Source: Pseudomonas sp. ERMR1:02
Lineage (GTDB): Bacteria; Pseudomonadota; Gammaproteobacteria; Pseudomonadales; Pseudomonadaceae
DNA: 64,000 nucleotides
Direction: 5' to 3'
NCBI RefSeq assembly: GCF_002277815.1
Contig: NZ_NKJI01000005.1
Coordinates: 372,001 to 436,000, forward strand
In this document: positions 9,480 through 20,909 of the stretch, in pieces
Position numbering within the stretch: position 1 is the first letter of the stretch
Layout: the number at the start of each line of letters is the position of its first letter
Notes under the pieces: generated by a model
Told to the model about the DNA's origin: nothing
Databases searched by the model: none
Seen by the model: only the letters and a program-made list of their open reading frames with translations
Program-made: the position numbers and the translations under genes

Positions 9480-10651
9480 GGCAGCAGTTGCTCCCAGGCC
9501 GGGACGCCCATCGGCGGTTTTGGCAGGGGCGGCAACTCGGTTGCCGGGCCTGGTTGAATTCCGTCGCGTTCGAGGTTTGCGATAACCCGGTCGGCGAAGT
9601 CCGGCGCCAGTGCCAGTTTGGTTGGCCAGCCCACCAGCAGTCGACCTTCCTCGGCAATGAATGCGTTGTCGGGGCGGGTCAGCCCCGTTTGCAGCGGCTC
9701 GGCGCGATCCACGCGCAAGGTCGCCCATTGCGCGGTGCTCAGGTCGATCCAGGGCAGCAACTGCCCGAGTTCTTTCTGTGCGGTGGCGATTTGTTCGGCG
9801 GGCTCACGGGCCACGCCCTCGGTCTCGGCGATATCGCCGCCCAGGTACCAGACCCACTGGCCGTCGGCGGCCGGGTGGGTGGTCACGGTAATGCGCGGTT
9901 TGGTGCCGCCGCCCAGGCAGTGGGCGTACAGCGGTTTGAGGTTCGGGCCTTTGGCGATGATCATGTGCAACGGCCGACGTTGCATGGCTGGCTGGCTCAA
10001 GCCCAGCGCCTCGAGCAGTGCCGCCGTTCCGGCGCCGGCGCTCAAGACGATGCGTTGAGCGCGGATCTCGCGCTCGTCCACCTTCAGGCCCACCAGCACG
10101 CCGCCCTCCAGCAGCGGTTCGATCTTCTGACCGGCGAGCAAGCCGTCACCCGCCAGGTCGGCCAGGCGCTGGATCAGGCTCGGCACGTCGATCACCAGTT
10201 CCGCCAGGCGATAGACCTTGCCCTTGAAGCGTTTGTCTTGCAGGGCGGGTGGCAGTTGATCGCCCTTGACCTGATCGACGCGTCCGCGCACGGCTTTGCT
10301 GGCGAAGAAACTGGTGAGGTTGCCGGCAATCGTGCCGGGGGACCAAAGGTAATGGGCTTCGGACAACAGGCGCACGCCGGACAGGTCCAACTCACCGTCA
10401 CCGGCCAAGGCTTCACGCCAGCGCCGCGGCATGTCCGCGATGGCTTCCGAGGCACCGGTCAGGGCGCCATGCAGCGCGTATTTGGCGCCACCGTGGATGA
10501 TGCCTTGGGACTTCACGCTCTGTCCGCCGCCGAGGCTGGCGCTCTCCACCAGCACGGTCGAAAAACCCTGGCGGCGCAGGCGCGCATTTAGCCAGAGGCC
10601 GGCGACACCAGCGCCGACAATCAGAACGTCGGTGGAAATAACGGATGGCAT
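9476..10651 (-). CDS. FAD-dependent oxidoreductase (DAO family)
   Basis: A 391-aa flavoprotein of the glycine/D-amino-acid oxidase type. The N-terminal dinucleotide-binding motif GAGVAGLWLNARLRRQGF (about 13-30) is clear, with GGGQSVKSQGIIHGG following and a C-terminal FAD contact region near GRLLVGWPTKLALAPDF. It is coupled by a 4-bp overlap to the aldo/keto reductase gene downstream, matching the PA4991-PA4992 pair. The natural substrate is not apparent. There is no signal peptide, so it is probably cytoplasmic or loosely membrane associated. Confidence 0.88.
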   Translation of the reverse strand: MPSVISTDVLIVGAGVAGLWLNARLRRQGFSTVLVESASLGGGQSVKSQGIIHGGAKYALHGALTGASEAIADMPRRWREALAGDGELDLSGVRLLSEAHYLWSPGTIAGNLTSFFASKAVRGRVDQVKGDQLPPALQDKRFKGKVYRLAELVIDVPSLIQRLADLAGDGLLAGQKIEPLLEGGVLVGLKVDEREIRAQRIVLSAGAGTAALLEALGLSQPAMQRRPLHMIIAKGPNLKPLYAHCLGGGTKPRITVTTHPAADGQWVWYLGGDIAETEGVAREPAEQIATAQKELGQLLPWIDLSTAQWATLRVDRAEPLQTGLTRPDNAFIAEEGRLLVGWPTKLALAPDFADRVIANLERDGIQPGPATELPPLPKPPMGVPAWEQLLP

Positions 10652-10708
10652 GCGGCGACCTCAGTGTTCAAGACGAGGGCGCAGTATACAGATTCATGCC
10701 GAGCGCCA

Positions 10709-10831
10709 TGTAGCAGCTGCCGAAGGCTGCGTCCGAGGACGAAGTCCTCGTCTGCGGTCTGTCTGAAGAATCACGTCGTCGGGTTTGACGACTGCTTCGC
10801 AGCCGGACGCAGCCTTCGGCAGCTGCTACAG
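10709..10831. repeat. Long imperfect palindrome (REPIN-type, GTAGCAGCTGCCG family)
   Basis: The outer arms tgtagcagctgccgaaggctgcg and cgcagccttcggcagctgctaca are inverted copies. They enclose smaller palindromes (gaggacgaagtcctc and tcacgtcgtcgggtttgacgactg). It fills the gap between the SMR gene and the FAD oxidoreductase gene. The family differs from the GTAGGAGCGAGGC type. Confidence 0.75.
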
Positions 10832-10838
10832 GGCTGGG

Positions 10839-11171
10839 TCAGTGCCCCGCGGTTTTGGAGAAGAGCTGGATGACAACGACGCCCAGAACGATGAGCGCCA
10901 TCCCCATCATTGCTGGCACATCCAGCTTCTGCCCGTAGATAAAAAGCGCCGCGACGCTGACCATCACGATGCCCATGCCGGCCCAAACTGCGTAAGCCAC
11001 GCCCACCGGCACGCTGCGCACCACCAGGGTCAGCATCCAGAAGGCGATGCCGTAACCGACGATCACCAACAGCAGTGGCAGCGGGGTGCTGAAGCCTTTG
11101 ACTGCTTTCATCGAAACAGTGGCAATCACTTCGGCGCAGATGGCAATGGCCAGGTAGTAGTAAGCGGTCAT
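10839..11171 (-). CDS. emrE: Small multidrug resistance efflux protein, EmrE type
   Basis: A 110-aa proton antiporter of the SMR family with four transmembrane helices. The invariant Glu that couples protons to cationic drug export is in helix 1 (ICAEVIAT, Glu at about residue 14). YAVWAGMG in helix 3 is the typical GVAYAVWAG motif. It functions as an inner-membrane dimer exporting quaternary ammonium compounds and dyes. The location next to the LysR gene matches PA4990. It is divergently transcribed from that regulator across about 100 bp, which may hold shared control sites. Confidence 0.92.
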   Translation of the reverse strand: MTAYYYLAIAICAEVIATVSMKAVKGFSTPLPLLLVIVGYGIAFWMLTLVVRSVPVGVAYAVWAGMGIVMVSVAALFIYGQKLDVPAMMGMALIVLGVVVIQLFSKTAGH

Positions 11172-11274
11172 GGGTCAATCCTCGTGTGAAGTGTTGCTCT
11201 CTTGGGTCGGCATTCTAGATATTCCTCAGATGCGGTAAAGTCATTACCTATCTGCCAGAAAGATGGGTTGAGCC

Positions 11275-12195
11275 ATGAACATGCAATGGAATCTGGAGCA
11301 GCTGCGCCTGTTTGTCAGCGTAGCGGAGCAACGTTCGTTTTCAGCCGTGGCACGGGACCAGCGCAAGGCGCAGTCGGCGGTCAGCAGTGCGATCGCGCTG
11401 CTGGAGGAAGATCTGGGTGTGAGTCTGTTCGACCGCAGCAGTGGACGTCAGCCGAAACTCACCGAGGCCGGCAATGCCTTGCTGGATGAGGCGCGGGAAG
11501 TGCTGCGTCAGTGTGAGCGCCTCAATGGCCGGGCGCTGGCGATGATGCGCGGGCAGGAGGCTCGCCTACGTCTGGCCCAGGACGAGGCAATGCCTTATCA
11601 ACCGATCATCGAGAGCTTCGAGGCATTGGCCGAGCGCTTTCCCAGTCTTGAGGTGCAATTGACCAGCGCCGCCCAAGGCGAAGTCGCCCGCAAACTGGTG
11701 GAGCGTCGTGCCGATCTGGGCTTGCTGTTCTTTCACGACCAGATCCCCGAAGCGCTGGAGAGGCGAGTGCTCGGCAGTGTGGAAATGGTCACGGTGTGTG
11801 GTGTGGACCATCCGTTGGCGAAGCAGACACAGGTCGATTGCCAGCAACTGGCTCAGCATCGTCAACTGCTGATGTCGACCCAGTCCAGTGTCTACCCCGG
11901 CAGCGAGCCGGCCAGTCCGCAGGTCTGGCGGGCTGACAGTTTTTACGTGATGGCGGAATGGTTGGTGCGCGGTCTCGGTTGGGCATGGCTGCCACGTCAT
12001 GTGGTGCAGTACCCGACCTATCACGGCCAGATGGTTGAACTGAGCAGCGAATGGACACCGCCCGCATTGGTGGTGGAGCTGGTCTGGCGTCGCGATGAGC
12101 CGTTGGGGCCAGCGGCGCGCTGGCTGGCGGAACGTTTTGCCGTGCATCTGCAGGCGATTGGCGAAAAAACCGATAAACTCCGCCGCCATGAATAG
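11275..12195 (+). CDS. LysR-family transcriptional regulator
   Basis: A 306-aa regulator with an N-terminal winged helix-turn-helix (LRLFVSVAEQRSFSAVARDQ... SAVSSAIALLEEDLG, about residues 9-50). A linker helix and a periplasmic-binding-protein-like effector domain (about 95-300) follow. It is divergent from the EmrE gene, the classical arrangement for a LysR protein controlling its neighbour, though the target is inferred. The ATG at 11275 is preceded by gttgag. Its stop overlaps the waaA start by 8 bp (ATGAATAG), so it may be co-transcribed with waaA. Confidence 0.9.
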   Translation: MNMQWNLEQLRLFVSVAEQRSFSAVARDQRKAQSAVSSAIALLEEDLGVSLFDRSSGRQPKLTEAGNALLDEAREVLRQCERLNGRALAMMRGQEARLRLAQDEAMPYQPIIESFEALAERFPSLEVQLTSAAQGEVARKLVERRADLGLLFFHDQIPEALERRVLGSVEMVTVCGVDHPLAKQTQVDCQQLAQHRQLLMSTQSSVYPGSEPASPQVWRADSFYVMAEWLVRGLGWAWLPRHVVQYPTYHGQMVELSSEWTPPALVVELVWRRDEPLGPAARWLAERFAVHLQAIGEKTDKLRRHE

Positions 12196-13465
12196 AACTC
12201 TCTACACCGCGCTGTTTTATCTGGGGCTGCCATTGGTGGCAATTCGGCTGTGGCTGCGGGCGCGCAAGGCGCCGGCTTATGCCAAACGCATCGGCGAGCG
12301 TTTCTCCTACGGGATGCCGACGATGAAGCCCGGTGGTATCTGGGTTCACGCGGTGTCGGTAGGCGAAAGCATTGCCGCTGCACCGATGATCCGCGCCTTG
12401 CTGCAACGTTATCCAACGCTTGCGATCACCGTGACCTGCATGACCCCGACCGGTTCGGAGCGCATTCAGGCGTTGTTCGCCAATGAGCCGCGTATCCAGC
12501 ACTGCTATCTGCCTTATGACCTGCCGTGTGCGGCCAAGCGTTTTCTCGATCGAGTCCGGCCAAGACTGGCGGTGATCATGGAAACCGAACTGTGGCCCAA
12601 CCATATCCACCAATGCGCCAAGCGCGGGATTCCCGTGGCCCTGGCCAATGCGCGATTGTCTGAACGCTCGGCCAAAGGCTATGGCCGCTTCGGCAAACTG
12701 ACCGGGCCGATGCTCGCCGAAATGAGCCTGTTTGCGGTGCAGACCGAAACCGAGGCCCGGCGCTTCCGTGACTTGGGCGCGCGTACTGAAACCGTCGAAG
12801 TCACCGGTTCGATCAAGTTCGACCTGACCATCGACCCGCAGCTGTTGCAGCGTGCCGCCGAGTTGCGCGGGCAATGGCAGGCGCAGGAGCGTCCGGTGTG
12901 GATCGCCGCCAGTACTCACGAGGGCGAAGACGAGGTGGTGCTGGCGGCGCATCGTCAGTTGCTGGCGGGCCATCCCGATGCGTTGCTGATCCTGGTGCCG
13001 CGTCATCCAGAGCGCTTCAATCCGGTGTTCGAGTTGTGCCGGCAGCAGGGGTTTGCCACGGTCCGTCGCTCCAGTGGCGAGTCGGTCACCGCCGCCACTT
13101 CAGTGCTGCTGGGCGATACCATGGGCGAGCTGCTGTTTCTCTATGCCCTGGCCGACAGCGCGTTCGTTGGCGGCAGCCTGGTGCCCAATGGCGGACATAA
13201 CCTGCTTGAGCCGGCGGCGCTGGCCAAACCGGTGCTCAGTGGTCCGCACTTGTTCAACTTCCTCGAAATTGCCGCGCAATTGCGCAGCGCCGGGGCGTTG
13301 CAGGAAGTGGAGGATGCCGAAGGCTTGGCCTTGGCGGTGCAGCGCCTGTTCGAATTGCCGCGGGATGCGCAGCGCATGGCGCAGGCAGGGCTGAAGGTAA
13401 TGCGCACCAATCAGGGTGCGTTGCAGCGATTGCTGGATGGGTTGGGGCGGTTGATCGACCGGTGA
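12188..13465 (+). CDS. waaA: Kdo transferase WaaA
   Basis: A 425-aa CMP-Kdo:lipid IVA transferase that adds Kdo to the lipid A precursor. It has an N-terminal membrane-anchoring helix (about 5-20) and a GT30 domain. Hallmarks are GGIWVHAVSVGE with the catalytic Glu (about 48-59), METELWPN (about 130-137), HPERF and GHNLLEPAALAKPVL (about 337-351). The start ATG at 12188 lies inside the end of the LysR gene. The order LysR-waaA matches PA4989-PA4988. Confidence 0.95.
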   Translation: MNRTLYTALFYLGLPLVAIRLWLRARKAPAYAKRIGERFSYGMPTMKPGGIWVHAVSVGESIAAAPMIRALLQRYPTLAITVTCMTPTGSERIQALFANEPRIQHCYLPYDLPCAAKRFLDRVRPRLAVIMETELWPNHIHQCAKRGIPVALANARLSERSAKGYGRFGKLTGPMLAEMSLFAVQTETEARRFRDLGARTETVEVTGSIKFDLTIDPQLLQRAAELRGQWQAQERPVWIAASTHEGEDEVVLAAHRQLLAGHPDALLILVPRHPERFNPVFELCRQQGFATVRRSSGESVTAATSVLLGDTMGELLFLYALADSAFVGGSLVPNGGHNLLEPAALAKPVLSGPHLFNFLEIAAQLRSAGALQEVEDAEGLALAVQRLFELPRDAQRMAQAGLKVMRTNQGALQRLLDGLGRLIDR

Positions 13466-13486
13466 AGATTTGCCGTACACAAGTCC

Positions 13487-13592
13487 CGTAGAAGCGAGCG
13501 GTGCGGCGATCCGACTTGCCCGCGAAGAACGATGACGCGGTTGTCTGTGGTACCGAGTCATCGTTCTTCGCGGGCAAGCCTCGCTCCTACAG
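13487..13592. repeat. REPIN (GTAGGAGCGAGGC family)
   Basis: Two REP arms in inverted orientation (cttgcccgcgaagaacgatgac and gtcatcgttcttcgcgggcaagcctcgctcctac) with a short loop. The left outer arm is degenerate (gtagaagcgagcggtgcgg...). It lies between the convergent waaA and TolC-family genes and could act as a bidirectional terminator. Confidence 0.8.
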
Positions 13593-13596
13593 GATC

Positions 13597-15030
13597 TCAG
13601 GGCCGGGCTTTGAGCTGTTCAGCCGCAGCCTTGGCCAGATCCGGCGGCAGGAAGTCTTTGTCCGGGTTGTAGTCGGGCTTGAGCCAGCGTGCCAGGTCCT
13701 GCAAGTCCCCCGGATTCAACGTGCCGGCCTGTTGTTTCAAGCGCAGGTTGTCGAGGATGTAGTCGTAGCGGGTGTTGTTGTAGTCGCGCACCGAGGTGTA
13801 CAGCGAGCGCTGCGCATCCAGCACGTCGACGATGTTTCGCGTCCCCACCTGATAGCCAATTTCGGTCGCTTCAACCGCGCTCTGGTTGGAGATGATCGAT
13901 TGTTTGCGCGCCTGAACCTGCTCGACATCGGTGTTCACCGCGCGGTGCAGGTCGCGGGTGTTTTCCACGATTGAGCGACGCAGGGATTCACGTTGCTGCT
14001 CGGTCTGGTCCAGTTGGGCGTACGACTGACGCACCTGGGAGTTGATCAGGCCGCCGCTGTAGATCGGAATGTTCAGTTGCAGCCCTACCGACGTCTGCTC
14101 GACGTTTCCACCGTATGGTTGGGGGAATCCATTCGGGTTGCTGAAGCCCAGTGCATCGTTGTCGCCTTTCTCGTATTTCGCTACGGCATCGATAGTCGGT
14201 GCATGGCCAGCCTTGCGCTGCTTGAGGGTTTGCTCGGCGGCACTGACGGCGTAGTTGCTGGCCAACAGATTGAGGTTCTGTCTGGCCGCCGTTTCGACCC
14301 AGGCCTTGGCGTCGTTCGGCGCCGGCGGCAGGATCGGCAAGTTATGGCTGATGCCTTGAATCGACTTGTACTCCCGGTTGGTCAGGGTGACCAGGGCCTC
14401 GAAGGCGTCATCCACCTGACGCTGCGCGACGATGCGGTTGGCCCGAGCGGTGTCGTAGCTGGCTTGCGAGTTCAGTACGTCGGTCTTGTCCGAGAGGCCT
14501 ACATCAAAGCGCTCGTTGGACTGGTCGAGCTGGCGCTTGAATGCGGCTTCTTCAGCCTTGGTCGAGGCCAGGTTGTCCTGGCTGCGCAGCACGTTGAAGT
14601 AGCTGTCGGCGGTTTGCAGGATCAGGTTTTGCTCGGTCGCAGAAAGTTGCAGGGCGGCCTGTTCGTTCACGTCCTTGGCAGCCTGGAACTGGAACCAGCG
14701 ATCGGCACGGAACAGCGGTTGCGCCAGGGTGGCTTGATAGGAGTGGGCATCGCGGTTTGCGGTGGCCGAAGGCTGGTCGATCGCTGTGCGCACGCTGGTG
14801 ACATTAGCACCGCCCGACAAATTGGGCAGCAATCCGGCGCGGGCCTGGGGCACGACTTCTTTCTGCGCACCATATTGGGCGACGGCGGCGGCGAGGTCGG
14901 CGTTGTTGTCGACCGCTTCCTGATAGACGCTGACCAGGTCAGTTTTGGTCGATACGGGCGCTTCTGCTGCCCAGGCCATTCCATTGGACGCACAAGACAC
15001 GGCAACGGCCAGTGAGAGTTTGCGCAGCAT
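13597..15030 (-). CDS. opmH: TolC-family outer membrane channel protein
   Basis: A 477-aa outer-membrane efflux or type I secretion channel. It has a cleavable signal peptide (MLRKLSLAVAVSC...AWA, about 1-21) and two OEP repeats rich in coiled-coil helices. The repeats include QATLAQPLFRADRWFQFQAAKDV and LQLNIPIYSGGLINSQVRQSYAQLDQ. It ends at TRYDYILDNLRLKQQAGTL, typical of TolC. It probably works with inner-membrane pump and adaptor pairs encoded elsewhere. The position next to thiC matches PA4974 (OpmH), which is the basis for the symbol. Confidence 0.88.
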   Translation of the reverse strand: MLRKLSLAVAVSCASNGMAWAAEAPVSTKTDLVSVYQEAVDNNADLAAAVAQYGAQKEVVPQARAGLLPNLSGGANVTSVRTAIDQPSATANRDAHSYQATLAQPLFRADRWFQFQAAKDVNEQAALQLSATEQNLILQTADSYFNVLRSQDNLASTKAEEAAFKRQLDQSNERFDVGLSDKTDVLNSQASYDTARANRIVAQRQVDDAFEALVTLTNREYKSIQGISHNLPILPPAPNDAKAWVETAARQNLNLLASNYAVSAAEQTLKQRKAGHAPTIDAVAKYEKGDNDALGFSNPNGFPQPYGGNVEQTSVGLQLNIPIYSGGLINSQVRQSYAQLDQTEQQRESLRRSIVENTRDLHRAVNTDVEQVQARKQSIISNQSAVEATEIGYQVGTRNIVDVLDAQRSLYTSVRDYNNTRYDYILDNLRLKQQAGTLNPGDLQDLARWLKPDYNPDKDFLPPDLAKAAAEQLKARP

Positions 15031-15227
15031 GAGGCGATCCCTAGAAAATTACACTGATAATTTGAGCGCCAAGGCTACGGCGCGGCACATTCAGCGTCAA
15101 TGCGCAGCGTGGCCGTTGCGAGTGTAGTTGCGCGCTCGTTCGGCAACAATCCTGTAAATGCGCCATTCATCACGGTGTTTATCGTGGTGTTGGCGTTCTT
15201 TGCCAGTTGTGTCTAGACTGGCCACGT

Positions 15228-17381
<2,154 letters not shown>

Positions 17382-17413
17382 TCTGACCCGCTGCGCCGCT
17401 CTGGCGCTGCTCT

Positions 17414-17487
17414 TGTAGGAGCGAGGCTTGCCCGCGAAGGCGGTTTGCCTGACACACCGCCTTCGCGGGCAAGCCTCGCTCCTACAG
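17414..17487. repeat. REPIN between thiC and cytX (GTAGGAGCGAGGC family)
   Basis: tgtaggagcgaggcttgcccgcgaaggcgg is followed by the exact inverse ccgccttcgcgggcaagcctcgctcctaca around a 13-nt loop. A perfect stem of about 30 bp lies between two co-directional genes. Confidence 0.9.
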
Positions 17488-17529
17488 ATAGCGGTTACAA
17501 CAACAAATGTCCCTCTGAGATAACACCCC

Positions 17530-18820
17530 GTGAGCATTCAACCCAGCACTTACTCCCCCGATATCGCGGTGCCGATCGACAAACGTGTGTTCGGCGGCCG
17601 CGATCTGTTTCCCTGTGGTTCTCCCTCGGCATCGGCCTGATGGTCTTGCAGACCGGCGCCTTGCTCGCGCCGGGTCTAGGGCTGTCCGGCTCGTTGCTGG
17701 CGATATTCCTCGGCACGCTGGTCGGCGTGCTGTTGCTGGCTGCGGTCGGCGTGATCGGCAGCGACACTGGCCTTTCGTCGATGGCTGCGCTCAAGCTCAG
17801 CCTCGGCAAGCGTGGTGCGAGCCTGCCGGCGGTGCTGAACCTGCTACAACTGATCGGTTGGGGCTCGTTCGAAATCATCGTCATGCGTGATGCGGCCAGC
17901 CTGTTGGGCGCGCGCGCTTTCAGCGAAGGCAGCCTGCTGTCCAATCCAGTGCTGTGGACGCTATTTTCGGCGCACTGGCGACCTTGCTGGCGGTGAGTGG
18001 GCCGTTGACCTTCGTGCGGCAGATCCTGCGCAAGTGGGGCATTTGGCTGCTGCTGGCTGCATGCATCTGGCTGACCTGGAACCTGTTCGCCAAGGCTGAC
18101 CTGGCGGCCTTGTGGGCACAGGCCGGTGACGGTTCGATGCCATTCGCCGTGGGCTTCGACATCGCCATTGCCATGCCGCTGTCGTGGTTGCCGCTGATTG
18201 CCGACTACTCACGTTTTGGCAAACGCGCGAAGAACGTCTTCGGTGGCACCGCGATCGGCTTCTTTATCGGTAATTTCTGGCTGATGAGCCTGGGCGTGGC
18301 CTACACATTGGCGTTCGCGCCGAGCGGTGAAGTCAATGCCTTGCTGTTGGCGCTGGCCGGAGCTGGCCTGGGGATTCCGCTGCTGCTGATTCTGCTGGAT
18401 GAGTCGGAAAACGCCTTCGCCGATATTCACTCGGCGGCGGTGTCCAGCGGGATTCTGTTGCGCTTGAAGGTCGAGCACCTGGCGTTGGCCATCGGTGTGG
18501 TCTGCACCTTGATCGCCTTGCTGGCGCCTTTGGCCCAGTACCAGAACTTCCTGTTGCTGATCGGTTCGGTATTCGCGCCGCTGTTCGGCGTGGTGCTGGT
18601 GGATCACTTCATTCTGCGCAAGCGCAGTGGCCAGGTGGCGTCAGCCGCGTTGCGCTGGCCGGCGCTGCTCGCCTGGCTGGGTGGGATCAGCACGTATCAT
18701 CTGCTGGCCAACCTGTATCCGGATATCGGCGCAACCCTGCCGGCACTGATCCTGGCAGGGCTGATGCAGCTTGTGCTGGGTGCTGCCTTCAGTTACGGCC
18801 GGGAAACAGCTCGGGCTTGA
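17530..18820 (+). pseudogene. cytX: CytX-like hydroxymethylpyrimidine/cytosine permease, two frameshifts as sequenced
   Basis: An NCS1-family permease with about 12 hydrophobic helices, e.g. LWFSLGIGLMVLQTGALLAPG, LLQLIGWGSFEIIVMRDAAS and MPLSWLPLIADYSRFGKRAKN. Starting at GTG 17530 (MSIQPSTYSPDIAVPIDKRVFGGRD), the frame breaks at ttt 17608-17610 and again near 17961-17963. Each is repaired by one added base, giving 430 aa. Placement after thiC suggests uptake of the thiamine pyrimidine precursor (CytX), but a cytosine or purine permease cannot be excluded. Its 3' end overlaps the convergent lipoprotein gene by 32 bp. Confidence 0.75.
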
Positions 18821-19535
18821 GGATGCCGTTCAGGCGAGGGTAGGGGATCTTCAGTTCGACATGGCCCAGCGCGTAAGGCGCGATGCTGCTGGTGTCGTAC
18901 TTGAGGATCACCCCGCCGTAGGTCAGCGCCACGTTCTGGGTTTTCTGGAACGGCCAGCTCTTGACGAACTCCGGTTCCTGATCGAGCTTGGTGCTGATCA
19001 GCCAGCTGTTGTGCGCCACTTGCGCCGCTTTCCAGAAAGCCTCTTCCTGCCCCGGCACCAGCATGTCCGACAACGTCAGCACTTTATGTTGCTGGCGTGA
19101 ATAGTTAATGAAGCCTCGACCCGGCGTGCCATGGGCACCGCCAGTGTCCAGGTAGCTGGACAACTCGATGATCACCAATCCGTCATGCTGCTCGCGTACT
19201 TTCGCTTGCAGATAACTGCTGTTGCGCGGTCCGGCGGTGCGCAAAAACTGTTCGCGATAGGCCGCCAGTGTCGGTGCGACCTGGGCATCGGGCGAGGTAT
19301 GGGTCATTTGCAGCAGGCGATTTTCGATGATGCCGTCAAGCGCAGGCTCGGTGGGGAAGTGCACGGTGTCTATGTTCACCAGCGGACAGTCCTGTTCCTT
19401 GCAGTCTGGCTTGAGCTGCTCGGTGGCATCGCGCGTGGTTTCCAGCGGCGCTCGATAGTTGGGCTGGAACAGGCTCTGGCAGGCGCCCAGGGTAAGGGCA
19501 ATAGCGGCCACGGAGGCAATTTTAAAAAGCGACAT
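18789..19535 (-). CDS. RsiV-family (DUF3298) lipoprotein
   Basis: A 248-aa predicted lipoprotein. Its signal peptide ends in the lipobox LGACQS (Cys at about 19). The C-terminal part resembles the DUF3298/RsiV fold, with LSSYLDTGGAHGTPGRGFINYSRQQHKVLTLSDMLVPG as the characteristic DTGGAHG...YSR core (about 130-165). In Bacillus this fold binds lysozyme in anti-sigma factor RsiV. No sigma factor gene is adjacent here, so only envelope localisation is inferred. The position corresponds to PA4972. It is convergent with the permease gene. Confidence 0.85.
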   Translation of the reverse strand: MSLFKIASVAAIALTLGACQSLFQPNYRAPLETTRDATEQLKPDCKEQDCPLVNIDTVHFPTEPALDGIIENRLLQMTHTSPDAQVAPTLAAYREQFLRTAGPRNSSYLQAKVREQHDGLVIIELSSYLDTGGAHGTPGRGFINYSRQQHKVLTLSDMLVPGQEEAFWKAAQVAHNSWLISTKLDQEPEFVKSWPFQKTQNVALTYGGVILKYDTSSIAPYALGHVELKIPYPRLNGILKPELFPGRN

Positions 19536-19741
19536 GGGTGTCCTTCATAAAACAGGGAAAGGCAAAAAGTTACCGCTTCGACTATCAACGGCGCAGTCAG
19601 TTCGCCACTAAGCTAATTAGAGTGGGTTTCGCCCTCACCGTCTATCCCGCTGACGGGAAAGGGGGCTGCAACAAATATCACGGGCGCGTTAGGATGGCGC
19701 GAAGTCGAGGCTGGAGCCTCGTTGTAGACACGAGGATTGTC

Positions 19742-20358
19742 ATGACTGATTTCGCCAACGCCATTCCGACCGCCGTAGATATCGTTCGGCGCGAAAAGTG
19801 CTTCGAGGGCTTCTACAAGCTCGATCGCGTGCACTTGCGTCACGAATTGTTCGCCGGGGCATGAGTCGTGAAATCCATCGTGAAGTGTTCGTTCGCCACG
19901 ATGCGGTATGCGTGCTGCCTTACGATGCACAGCGCGACGAAGTGGTACTGATCGAGCAGTTTCGCGTCGGCGCCGTGGGCAAGACCGACAATCCGTGGCT
20001 GATCGAACTGGTCGCTGGTCTGATCGACAAGGAAGAAGTGCCGGAAGAAGTTGCTCACCGCGAAGGGCAGGAGGAAGCTGGGCTTGTATTCGGGGCGCTG
20101 TGGCCGATGATCAAATATTTTCCATCGCCGGGCGGCAGCAATGAATTCGTGCATTTGTTCCTGGGGCGTTGCGAGACAACCGGGGTCGGCGGCCTGCATG
20201 GGCTGGAGGAAGAAGCAGAAGATATCCGCGTCACGGTGTGGGCCTTTGAAGATGCCCTGCAAGCCGTACGCGATGGACGAATTTCCAATGCGGCCACCAT
20301 CATTGCCTTGCAATGGCTGGCTTTGAACCGCGTTGAAGTGAGGGGGTTATGGTCGTAA
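19742..20358 (+). pseudogene. nudF: ADP-ribose pyrophosphatase NudF, frameshifted as sequenced
   Basis: A Nudix hydrolase cleaving ADP-ribose to AMP and ribose 5-phosphate. The Nudix box is GLIDKEEVPEEVAHREGQEEAGL (about residues 92-114), preceded by VGKTDNPWLIELVAG as in NudF. The start MTDFANAIPTAVDIVRREKCFEGFYKLDR is in one frame up to LFAG. The rest (MSREIHREVFVRHDAV...) is in another. Restoring a fifth G in the run at 19856-19859 yields 205 aa, the family length. The stop overlaps the DUF1249 start by 10 bp, the PA4971-PA4970 arrangement. Confidence 0.85.
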
Positions 20359-20732
20359 ACAAGTTGCGCGATCGCTATCGGGTAGACCTGGTCGGGCTGC
20401 AAGCGTCCTGTGAGGCGAATTATGCGCGCCTGATGCGACTGCTGCCGGACATGCGCAGCGAGCCGGCGGCACGGCGCATCGCCGTGACCCATGGCGACCA
20501 GATGCTCGGTGTGCTGGCGCTGGAGGTGCTGCAAGTCTGCCCGTACACCACGACCCTGCAAGTGCGCCAGGAACACAGCCTGCCTTGGCTGCCTGTGCCA
20601 CAACTGGAAGTCCAGGTCTATCACGACGCCTGCATGGCCGAAGTGGTCAGTGCCGAGCATGCGCGACGTTTTCGCGGCATCTATCCTTACCCGAATGCCT
20701 CGATGCACCAGCCTGATGAAAGGCCCAGCTGA
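20349..20732 (+). CDS. DUF1249 family protein
   Basis: A 127-aa small soluble protein of the DUF1249 (YqiB-like) family, with RYRVDLVGLQASCEANYARL near the N-terminus, RIAVTHGDQMLGVLALEV in the middle, and the C-terminal FRGIYPYPNASMHQPDE conserved in this family. The function is unknown. It lies in the conserved nudF-DUF1249-cpdA-yqiA-parE gene string also present in enterobacteria. It is translationally coupled to nudF by a 10-bp overlap. Confidence 0.9.
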   Translation: MVVNKLRDRYRVDLVGLQASCEANYARLMRLLPDMRSEPAARRIAVTHGDQMLGVLALEVLQVCPYTTTLQVRQEHSLPWLPVPQLEVQVYHDACMAEVVSAEHARRFRGIYPYPNASMHQPDERPS

Positions 20733-20909
20733 ATATGTTTCTGGGGAGTGGCTGAGCCATTGCCTGGCTTTGGGGCATGAGTACGAAGTCGTACGCTAAC
20801 TTGAGCCGCAGTTGTGAACTGCGTCAGGTTCGCAGGTTTCCCCTTTCGAGCGTCCCCCAGCATAATTGCGCCACTGACCCCATCCCGTGTCGCGCCCTGG
20901 GAGAACACC
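20733..20909. other. Intergenic leader before cpdA with two small hairpins
   Basis: About 177 bp without a gene. It holds the palindromes gtacgaagtcgtac (20780-20793) and gcagttgtgaactgc (20808-20822). I see no tRNA, repeat-family match or convincing promoter. A gggagaacacc sequence at the 3' end is the ribosome-binding site for the TTG start of cpdA. Confidence 0.4.

Noticed and set aside
7500..13500. The EmrE-LysR-oxidoreductase region as an acquired resistance island
   Set aside because: Gene order matches the conserved PA4988-PA4993 block, codon use is like its neighbours, and there are no mobility genes.
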